From CAZYJR01 sp964647905 (GTDB lineage Bacteria > Desulfobacterota > DSM-4660 > Desulfatiglandales > HGW-15), in NCBI GenBank assembly GCA_964647905.1, contig CAZYJR010000003.1, forward strand, positions 124,001-188,000: a DNA stretch of 64,000 nucleotides. Reading direction: 5' to 3'. Positions 8,318 through 15,598 of the stretch are shown here, piece after piece (position 1 is the first letter of the stretch; each line of letters starts with the position of its first letter). Made by a program: the position numbers and the translations under genes. The notes under the pieces are model-generated. The model worked only from the letters and a program-made list of their open reading frames with translations, did not search any database and had not been told where the DNA came from.

Positions 8318-8830
8318 CTACCTGTCATCCACATAAGGGTGCCAGTCCCCTTTTCGCACCCGCTCCACCTTGAGTACGGCCACCTCGTTTTCAGAGGTGT
8401 CGAAGACGATCTTCCTGCCCCTTGCCCCGCCCACGTCTTCCGAGACCACGCGGATTCCGTATTTGGCCAGGACCTGCCTGGCCACGCGCACGTTCTCCCT
8501 GCCGACGTCCTGGGACGATACATCCGGGTTGAACGCCCCGCCGAATATCTGCGCCTCCAGGTGCCTGTTCTTTGAGCCCTCCCCCAGCATCATCCGGACC
8601 AGCATGAGCGTGGCCGCATCCCCGTGCCTCGCGGTCGGCTTCTCACCCCGGCCGCGGGTGGGGAGCTGGAAGTGGTTGATGCCTCCCGCCCTTCGCTTGG
8701 TGTCATAAATGGTCACCGCCACGCAGGAACCCAGGACCGTGGATATGACGGTGGGCTTTTCCGGTACGTATATGTAGCCCGGCTTGAGAAAATAATTGGC
8801 CGCCGCGGGGACGCCGGAGTCTTGGGACAT
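8318..8830 (-). CDS. cheD: Second CheD-type receptor deamidase
   Basis: A 170-residue CheD homologue with the Cys in STVLGSCVAV, the His in GGINHFQLP and a VVSEDVGG motif, so all catalytic positions are kept. It is clearly diverged from the CheD at 3635-4114 and has a basic C-terminal tail. The ATG at 8830 has an AAGGAGG site about 14 bases upstream; the in-frame extension upstream has no ribosome site and was not used. It is the first gene of the cluster. Two active-looking CheD proteins may serve different receptors or partners. Confidence 0.88.
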   Translation of the reverse strand: MSQDSGVPAAANYFLKPGYIYVPEKPTVISTVLGSCVAVTIYDTKRRAGGINHFQLPTRGRGEKPTARHGDAATLMLVRMMLGEGSKNRHLEAQIFGGAFNPDVSSQDVGRENVRVARQVLAKYGIRVVSEDVGGARGRKIVFDTSENEVAVLKVERVRKGDWHPYVDDR

Positions 8831-9154
8831 GGTCTCTTGTCTCTCCTCCTTTGATCCGTCGGGCGCCCCAACGGGGCCCTTTTGGAAAGCGGCTTGTTGC
8901 ACAAACCATGCCCGGTTGCGCACAAAGAACGCCGTCCGGACCGGGATCCGCGCCCGGGGTGGATTCGCCCTTCGGGGACCGAGGCGGTCCGGATCACAGA
9001 TGCCTTCGGCCAGGAGCGACGGAACAGCAGCCGAGTCGTCACCCTTTTGACATGGGCCTGGGGCGGCCCCAGGGACCGAGCCGAGTTCCTGCTTGATTGC
9101 ACCCGCCTTCTTGCGCTACCTTGACATCGGTCAAGTACGGAAGGGGGCGTGGAA
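8831..9154. other. Divergent intergenic region
   Basis: A 324-base stretch between the divergent chemotaxis cluster and nadE. It must carry promoters for both directions. A short palindrome TTGAC-ATCG-GTCAA at 9121-9134 sits 20 bases before the nadE start and could be a -35 element or an operator. No small gene or RNA was recognised. Confidence 0.4.
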
Positions 9155-10795
9155 ATGAAAATAGCGGTGAATCAGACGAACCCGGTGATCGGGGACTTCG
9201 AGCACAATGCATCCCTGATCAAGCAGGCGGTGGAGCGGGCGCACTCCCAGGGCTGCGCCCTGGCGATCTTCCCCGAGATCCCGCTCATAGGCTATCCGCC
9301 GAAGGATCTCCTGGAGAAGCCCGCCTTCGTGCGGGACAACCTGGAGTACTTCCGCCGCCTGGCCTCGGAGATCAGGGACATCCACGTGATCTGCGGATAC
9401 GTGGAAAAGAGCGACAGGCAGCGAGGCGACCGCCTGCACAACAGCGTGGCCTTGCTCGGAGAGGGGAAGGTCCTGGCGACAGGGGGAAAGAGGCTCCTTC
9501 CCACATACGACGTATTCGACGAGGCCCGCTATTTCGACCCTGCATCCGGGAGCCTGGTCTTCGAGCTCCAGGGAAAGACCTTCGGGGTCACGGTGTGCGA
9601 GGACATATGGAACGTGGGCGACATCCAGGGCGTCCCTGCCTATGACCTCAACCCGGTGGAGGAGCTTACGACCCGAGGGGTGGATATCCTGGTGAACGTA
9701 TCCGCCTCGCCCTACACCATGGACAAGCCGCCTCTCAGGATGAGCATACTGGAGCGCCTGGCCGCCTCCCACAAGGTGGCGGTGATTTACTGCAACCAGG
9801 TGGGCGGGAACGACGATCTCCTCTTTGACGGGGCCAGCATGGTCATGGACCGGGACGGCCGGCTGGTGTTGGCCGGCAGGGAGTTCGAGGAGGACCGGTT
9901 CATATGGGACACCGAAGCGGAGTACCCGGAGGTAAGGGAGCCCTGGCTGGACCGGGAGGAGTCCCTTCTCAAGGGGCTGGTCATGGGGACCCGCGACTAT
10001 GCGGCCAAGTGCGGGTTCGGCCGGGTCCTGGTGGGCCTGAGCGGCGGCCTTGACTCGTCCCTGGTGGCGGTGATCGCCTGCAGGGCCATGGGCGTTGAAA
10101 ACGTGATGGGCGTTTCCATGCCTTCGGAGTACACCTCCGAGATGAGCCGTGAGGACTCCAGGCTCTTGGCCCGGAACCTGGGGATCAGCTTCGAGGAGAT
10201 ACCCATACAGGAGCTCTACCAGGCCTACAAAGAGGCCTTGGCCCCGATCTTCAGGAACATGGAGGAGGACGCGACCGAGGAAAACATCCAGGCCAGGATC
10301 CGCGGCAATCTCCTGATGGCGCTCTCCAACAAGTTCAACTCCCTGCTCCTGACAACGGGCAACAAGTCCGAGATGGCCATGGGCTACTGCACGCTTTACG
10401 GAGACCTGAGCGGCGGGCTGGCGGTGATATCCGACGTGCCCAAGACCCTGTGCTACCGGCTGGCCAGGCACATCAACCGCAGCGGAGAGATCATCCCGGA
10501 CCGGGTTCTCACCAGGCCGCCTTCGGCCGAGCTCAAGCCTGACCAGGTCGATCAGGACACCCTGCCGCCCTACGAGGTCCTGGACCATATCCTGGAGGCT
10601 GCGGTGGAGAGGAACCTCTCGCCCGAGGACCTTAAGGGGCCGGCCTTCGACCCGGACGTGGTGGCGGATGTCTTCAGCCGTTTGAACCGAAACGAGTACA
10701 AGCGACGCCAGGCCCCGCCCGGGCTCAAGGTCACCACCAAGGCCTTCGGGTACGGGAGGCGCTACCCCATAGCCCGCGGCGGAAAAGACTACTGA
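9155..10795 (+). CDS. nadE: Glutamine-dependent NAD+ synthetase
   Basis: A 546-residue two-domain enzyme. The N-terminal nitrilase-like glutaminase domain shows the Glu-Lys-Cys triad in FPEIPLIGYP, GGKRLLPTY and VCEDIWN. The C-terminal NAD synthetase domain has the ATP pyrophosphatase loop GLSGGLDSSL. It makes NAD+ from deamido-NAD+, ATP and glutamine in the last step of NAD synthesis. The ATG at 9155 has a GGGGG site 7 bases upstream; the GTG at 9149 is too close to that site. Length and motifs are complete. It is followed 32 bases on by ilvD. Confidence 0.95.
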   Translation: MKIAVNQTNPVIGDFEHNASLIKQAVERAHSQGCALAIFPEIPLIGYPPKDLLEKPAFVRDNLEYFRRLASEIRDIHVICGYVEKSDRQRGDRLHNSVALLGEGKVLATGGKRLLPTYDVFDEARYFDPASGSLVFELQGKTFGVTVCEDIWNVGDIQGVPAYDLNPVEELTTRGVDILVNVSASPYTMDKPPLRMSILERLAASHKVAVIYCNQVGGNDDLLFDGASMVMDRDGRLVLAGREFEEDRFIWDTEAEYPEVREPWLDREESLLKGLVMGTRDYAAKCGFGRVLVGLSGGLDSSLVAVIACRAMGVENVMGVSMPSEYTSEMSREDSRLLARNLGISFEEIPIQELYQAYKEALAPIFRNMEEDATEENIQARIRGNLLMALSNKFNSLLLTTGNKSEMAMGYCTLYGDLSGGLAVISDVPKTLCYRLARHINRSGEIIPDRVLTRPPSAELKPDQVDQDTLPPYEVLDHILEAAVERNLSPEDLKGPAFDPDVVADVFSRLNRNEYKRRQAPPGLKVTTKAFGYGRRYPIARGGKDY

Positions 10796-10827
10796 GTAAG
10801 GCGAACGAGGACAAGGAGCGACAAGAC

Positions 10828-12527
10828 ATGAGATCGGACGACATGAAGACCGGTGCGGGGAGGGCCCCGCACCGGTCGCTGATGAAGGCCCTGGGCTTGG
10901 GCAGGCGGGAGATCGAGCGCCCCATCATCGGGATCGCGAACTCGGCNNNNNNNNNNNNNNNNNNNNNNNNNNNNNNNNNNNNNNNNNNNNNNNNNNNNNN
11001 NNNNNNNNNNNNNNNNNNNNNNNNNNNNNNNNNNNNNNNNNNNNNNTGGGCTTGGGCAGGCGGGAGATCGAGCGCCCCATCATCGGGATCGCGAACTCGG
11101 CAAGCGAGCTGATACCGGGGCACATCCACCTGAGGGAGGTCGGAGAGGCGGTCAAGGCCGGGGTGCGGGCGGCCGGAGGGACCCCTCTCGAGTTCTCCAC
11201 AATAGGCATCTGTGACGGGATCGCCATGGGCCACCAGGGAATGCGCTACTCACTGCCCTCCAGGGACCTGATAGCGGACAGCGTCGAGATCATGGCGCGG
11301 GCCTATCCCTTTGACGGCATGGTATTGGTGGGAAACTGCGACAAGATAGTGCCCGGAATGCTTATGGCCATGCTCCGGATGGACATCCCGGCCGTGTACG
11401 TGAGCGGCGGCCCCATGCTGGCCGGCTGTTATCAGGGCCGGGCGGTGGATCTGATAACGGTCTTCGAGGCGGTGGGGCGGCATCGCCGCGGCGAGATGAC
11501 CGAGGCCGAGCTGGAGGAGCTGGAAGACGCGGCCTGCCCGGGGGCGGGCTCCTGCTCCGGGATGTTTACCGCCAACTCCATGAACTGCCTGGCCGAGGCC
11601 CTGGGTCTGGCCCTTCCCGGGAACGGGACCGTTCCGGCGGTATCCGCCGGAAGGCTCCGCCTGGCCAAGGAAGCCGGCTCCAAGGTAATGGACCTTGTGA
11701 GCGAGGATGTTCGACCCCGCTCCATCGCCACCGAACGGGCCTTCAGGAACACGATCTGCGTTGAGATGGCCCTGGGGAGCTCAACCAACACGGTGCTCCA
11801 TCTCCCGGCCATAGCGGCCGAGGCCGGAGTCGGGCTGGAGCTCGAGCTCTTCAACCAGATAAGCCAAAAGACGCCCAACCTTTGCAGGATCGCGCCCGCA
11901 GGGCCCTACCACGTGGAGGACCTGGACAGGGCGGGCGGGATCCCGGCCGTGATAAAGGAGCTCAGCGGGCGTCGGGGCCTACTGGACATGGAGGCCCCGA
12001 CGGTGAGCGGCGAGACCCTGGCCGGGATAGCCAGATGGGCCGAGTGCCGCGACCGCGAGGTCATAAGGCCCCTGGACGACCCCTATTCGCCCGACGGCGG
12101 CCTGGCCGTGCTCTTCGGCAGCCTGGCCCCGGGCGGGGCCGTGGTCAAGAAGTCGGCGGTGGACCCGGCCATGCTGGTCCATTCCGGGCCTGTGCGGGTC
12201 TTTGACGGGGAGGAAGAGGCCCTGGAGGCGATACTGGCAGGGGCGATCTCGCCGGGGGACGTGGTGGTGATCCGCTACGAAGGCCCAAAGGGCGGGCCTG
12301 GGATGCCCGAGATGCTCTCCCCGACATCCGCCCTGGCCGGCATGGGCCTCGACCGGGAGGTGGCGCTGGTGACGGACGGCAGATTCTCGGGCGGCACCCG
12401 GGGCGCGGCCATCGGCCATGTCGCCCCGGAGGCACAGGAAGGCGGCCCCATTGCGTCCCTGAAGGACGGGGACATCATCGAGATCGACATCCCGGCCAAG
12501 ACCCTCGGAATCAAGGCCGCGCCATAG
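10828..12527 (+). CDS. ilvD: Dihydroxyacid dehydratase, split by an assembly gap
   Basis: Catalyses the third step of valine and isoleucine synthesis with a [2Fe-2S] cluster. The cluster cysteines are visible in TIGICDGIAMG, GNCDKIVPG and GAGSCSGMF, and the catalytic Ser region SGGTRGAAIGH is near the end. The reading frame is broken only by the N run at 10947-11046. The 55 bases before the gap repeat exactly after it. Joining the copies removes 155 bases and gives one open frame of 514 residues, so the gene is probably intact in the cell apart from its end. It stops about 40 residues earlier than usual members (about 555). It lies apart from the ilvBNC operon. Confidence 0.92.
10947..11046. 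other. Assembly gap of 100 N
   Basis: A run of exactly 100 N inside ilvD. The flanking 55-base blocks 10892-10946 and 11047-11101 are identical, so the two contig ends overlap and the gap is a scaffolding artefact with no missing sequence. Confidence 0.95.
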
Positions 12528-12566
12528 CCAGAGGACGGACGAGCAACTCGAACTCCCGGGAACTTT

Positions 12567-13952
12567 TCAAGCACCGCAGGCGGCGATGTCCCGCCCCTGA
12601 CAGGGTGCATACTCCTCGGCCCATATGCGCTCGGCCAGCTCGCCGTAGCGGCGGGCGTAGTCGTCCATCAACCGGGCCTTCTCGGTATAGATCTCTTCTG
12701 CGCCCTCATGGGTGAAGTAGGGCCTGTTTTGGTCGATCACCTCCCTCATCACACTGGGGTTGTCGATGATCATGCAGGGCCTCAGGTGGTTTTGATTGTG
12801 GGGCTGCCTCCGCCTTATGTCCCTGAAAAGGGGGCTGTCCAGGGCGTCGGCCAGGGAGGTCTCGTGGATGTTGTCAGCGGCGATGTGGGTGTAGACGCAA
12901 GGCTCCACGTCGCCCTTGGCGTTCACGTGGAAGTACCTCCTGCCGCCAGCTATGCATCCATGCACATAAGGACCGTCGTTCCAGAAATCCAGCACGAAGA
13001 TTGGCCGGGTGTCCCTGATCTTCAGCACCTGTTTCCTCAGGTGGTCGCGCTGCTCCGGAGTGACCATCAGGGAGAAGTCCGCCATTCCGTTGACCGGGAT
13101 GTAGAGGAAGTAGTTCTGGGCTACTATTCCCTTCTGGATCAACATGTCGATCCATTCCTCGGAGCTGATGGTCTCCACGTTCCGGCTGGTCACCGTGGCC
13201 GATGCCCCGAACAGGACCCTGTGCTCCCGGAGATGGTCCATGGCCCGCATGATCTTCTTGAAGACCCCGTTGCCCCGCCAGGAGTCGGTCTCCTCCTCGT
13301 AGCCCTCTATGCTGACCACCACGGCCGCATTGCCCATGCGGGCGAACCTCTCGGCAACGGCCTGGTCCAGCATGGTGGCGTTGGTATATACCTGGAAGAA
13401 TATGTCCGGATGGGCCTCCATCAATGGAAAGAGATGCGGGTACACCAGGGGCTCGCCGCCCAATACGGTGACAAAGAAGATCCCCAGCTCCTCGGCCTGG
13501 GTGAGGAGCGAATCGGCGGCCTCATAGGAGAGCTCCGGCTTGGTGCCGTAGCCCAGGGTGTAGCAGCCCTTGCACCTCAAGTTGCACCTGAGGGTGGGGC
13601 TCAATATCATGATGAAGGGGGGCCTGAATCCCCGCTCCTGCTCCACCTGGTCCCTGATCCTGCCGCCCTTGAACCAGGCGTTGTGGAACAGGGTGAAGAA
13701 AAACCGTTTCTTGTTCTCATAGGGCAGGTAGTCCAGGACCCTCCGGAACAAGTCCTTGGCGGATGAGTCCGGGTCCTGGAGGAGCACCCTCACCTTTTGG
13801 ATCGCCGATTTGACCTCAGGATCTGCGGTCAGGGTCTCGCCCAGTTGGGTGAGCCGTATGAACGTCTCCTCGGACGAGCGGCTGAGGAGATTGACGATCA
13901 TCTTGACCGCTTGATCCGCGCTGTAGTCCTTGACCTTGCCCGCGTAACTCAT
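12567..13952 (-). CDS. Radical SAM protein with SPASM-like C-terminus
   Basis: A 461-residue radical SAM enzyme. The CxxxCxxC cluster motif is CNLRCKGC at about residue 124, followed by the GGEP element (LGGEPLVYP). A later Cys-rich region (GCIAGGRRYFHVNAKGDVEPC begins it, with further Cys to the C-terminus) resembles the SPASM/twitch auxiliary-cluster domain used in peptide or protein modification. The first 100 residues are an extra helical domain. AAGGAGG lies 7 bases before the ATG. A sigma54-type promoter is 50 bases upstream, and the adjacent genes encode a sigma54 activator and its kinase, so expression is probably induced by that system. The substrate is unknown. Confidence 0.85.
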   Translation of the reverse strand: MSYAGKVKDYSADQAVKMIVNLLSRSSEETFIRLTQLGETLTADPEVKSAIQKVRVLLQDPDSSAKDLFRRVLDYLPYENKKRFFFTLFHNAWFKGGRIRDQVEQERGFRPPFIMILSPTLRCNLRCKGCYTLGYGTKPELSYEAADSLLTQAEELGIFFVTVLGGEPLVYPHLFPLMEAHPDIFFQVYTNATMLDQAVAERFARMGNAAVVVSIEGYEEETDSWRGNGVFKKIMRAMDHLREHRVLFGASATVTSRNVETISSEEWIDMLIQKGIVAQNYFLYIPVNGMADFSLMVTPEQRDHLRKQVLKIRDTRPIFVLDFWNDGPYVHGCIAGGRRYFHVNAKGDVEPCVYTHIAADNIHETSLADALDSPLFRDIRRRQPHNQNHLRPCMIIDNPSVMREVIDQNRPYFTHEGAEEIYTEKARLMDDYARRYGELAERIWAEEYAPCQGRDIAACGA

Positions 13953-14001
13953 ATGATCTCCCTCCTTTCAGAGGACCTTGCCCTCTTGCCTTTTCTCTTA
14001 C

Positions 14002-14019
14002 AGGCAAGGGGCGTGCCAA
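14002..14019 (-). promoter_or_regulatory. Sigma54 (-24/-12) promoter for the radical SAM gene
   Basis: Read on the minus strand the site is TTGGCACG-CCCC-TTGCC, a near-perfect match to the sigma54 consensus TGGCACG-N4-TTGCW with the required GG-GC spacing. It would start transcription about 40 bases before the radical SAM start codon. It lies just downstream of a gene for a sigma54-dependent activator. Confidence 0.75.
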
Positions 14020-14091
14020 TGAGCCACAAGACAAAAAATTATGTTATTTCGAACCCTTAATCACGGGAGACAATCGGCCCACCAGACTTTC

Positions 14092-14110
14092 CGCTAAGGC
14101 TCGGTTAGCA
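14092..14110 (-). promoter_or_regulatory. Upstream activator site 1
   Basis: A 19-base imperfect palindrome with ends GCTAA and TTAGC, about 80 bases upstream of the sigma54 promoter. The same 19-base pattern recurs at 14176-14194 with centres 84 bases apart, eight helical turns, which is the arrangement of enhancer sites for NtrC-type activators. Confidence 0.5.
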
Positions 14111-14175
14111 CCTTACCCGGGCATTTGGAATGGCAAAACACGGAAAACAGGGCATGGAAAAGGAGGTTCAAAGGC

Positions 14176-14194
14176 TGCTGATCAATCATTAGCA
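14176..14194 (-). promoter_or_regulatory. Upstream activator site 2
   Basis: The second 19-base palindrome: TGCTGAT, five bases, ATTAGCA. It overlaps the stop codon of the NtrC-type regulator gene. It matches site 1 in the outer half-site positions and lies on the same helical face. Confidence 0.45.
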
Positions 14195-15591
14195 GTACCC
14201 TTGAAGTCATCAGCCTTCAACCGGTACTTCTTCATCAGACCCTGGAACTGACGCCTGTTCATCCCTGTTGAGCGGGCGGCCCGGCTGACCACGCCCCCGG
14301 AGCGGGCGAGCGCGTTCCGGATGAAGCTCCTCTCCAGCTCTTCGGCGGCCTCTTCCCTGGCTCGCCTCTTGGCCTCCAGGAGCGCCTCTTTGGTGGCGGG
14401 TACAGTCTCGCCCGATTCCCCGCCCTGCTCCAGCATGTGCGGGGGGATGTCTTCGGGCTTGAGCTCCGGCCCCTTCGAGAGATGCATGGAGGAGACCACC
14501 ACGTTCTCCAGCTCCCTTACGTTGCCTGGCCAGGTATACCAGAGGAGCCTCTCCAGGAAGTCCTGGCTGAAGCCCTTTACCCTCCCCCCCGCCTCATCGG
14601 AGTTCTCCTCTATGAAGCGGCTGACCAGGAGGGGGATGTCCTCTTTCCTTTCCCTCAACGGAGGGATGAAAAGGCTGATACCGTTGATGCGGTAGTACAG
14701 GTCGTCCCTGAAGTCCCCGAGAGATAGGGAAAGCCTGAGGTCCTTGTTGGTGGCCGAGATAAGCCTCAGGTCCACCGCGGTGTACTCCCGGCCGCCCAGG
14801 CGCATGAACCGCTGCTGCTCCAGGGCCCTCAGCAGCTTGGGCTGGACCTCTTTCGCCAGCTCGCCTATCTCGTCCAGGAACAGGCTCCCGCGGTGGGCGA
14901 GCTCCAGCTTTCCCGGCACTGTGGAGTGGGCCCCGGTAAAAGCGCCCTTTGTATGGCCGAACAGCTCGCTCTCCATCAGGGAGGCCGGGATGGCGGCGCA
15001 GTTGAGGGCGATGAACGGGTGTTCGGCCCTGTCGCTGGCCTCGTGGATGGCCCTTGCCAGGAGTTCCTTGCCGGTCCCGCTCTCTCCTTGTATCAACACG
15101 GGTATGCGGCTGCGGGCTATGCTCCCGGCCAGCTCCAGTGTCTTTTGGAGTTCCTTGTTGGCGGTGACGATCCTGGAGAAGGCGTCCTTGGTCTTGAGCT
15201 CCTGCTTGAGCCGGTCTACCTGCCTTTGGAGGTCGCTGTGGGAAAGGACGTTTCTCAGTATCAGCCTGAGCTCCTCCATGCGGACGGGCTTGAGAACGTA
15301 GTCGTACGCCCCCCTCTTCATTGCCTCCACGGCGGTCTCCACCGTGCCGTAGGCGGTCATGATGATATAGGGCACGGGGGAGTTCTCAGACCGGATCCTG
15401 TCCAGGAGCTCCAATCCGTCCAGGTCCGGCATCTTTAAGTCGGCCAGCACCAGGTCCACCGGCCGCTCGGCCAGGGTCTCCAGGGCCTGTTTTCCGCTGC
15501 CGGCCTTCAGAACCTCGAATTCAGAGCCCAGTCCTATCTCCAGGACCCTGAGCATCTTTTCTTCGTCATCCACCACCAGGATTGTGTGCAC
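14182..15591 (-). CDS. NtrC-type sigma54-dependent response regulator
   Basis: A 469-residue regulator with three domains: a receiver (VVDDEEKML, phospho-acceptor Asp in LADLKMPDLDG); an AAA+ sigma54-activation domain with Walker A GESGTGKE, the sigma54-contact loop GAFTGA and an intact Walker B; and a Fis-type helix-turn-helix at about residues 430-465 (RAARSTGMNRRQF). The GTG start has a GGAGGTGA site 9 bases upstream. It follows the sensor kinase gene by 7 bases, so the pair is co-transcribed. The predicted target is the sigma54 promoter of the radical SAM gene directly downstream. Confidence 0.92.
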   Translation of the reverse strand: MHTILVVDDEEKMLRVLEIGLGSEFEVLKAGSGKQALETLAERPVDLVLADLKMPDLDGLELLDRIRSENSPVPYIIMTAYGTVETAVEAMKRGAYDYVLKPVRMEELRLILRNVLSHSDLQRQVDRLKQELKTKDAFSRIVTANKELQKTLELAGSIARSRIPVLIQGESGTGKELLARAIHEASDRAEHPFIALNCAAIPASLMESELFGHTKGAFTGAHSTVPGKLELAHRGSLFLDEIGELAKEVQPKLLRALEQQRFMRLGGREYTAVDLRLISATNKDLRLSLSLGDFRDDLYYRINGISLFIPPLRERKEDIPLLVSRFIEENSDEAGGRVKGFSQDFLERLLWYTWPGNVRELENVVVSSMHLSKGPELKPEDIPPHMLEQGGESGETVPATKEALLEAKRRAREEAAEELERSFIRNALARSGGVVSRAARSTGMNRRQFQGLMKKYRLKADDFKGTAND

Positions 15592-15598
15592 TCTTCTT

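Noticed and set aside
10731..11234. Minus-strand frames crossing the N run
   Set aside because: Their length depends on the N run and they are antisense to ilvD.
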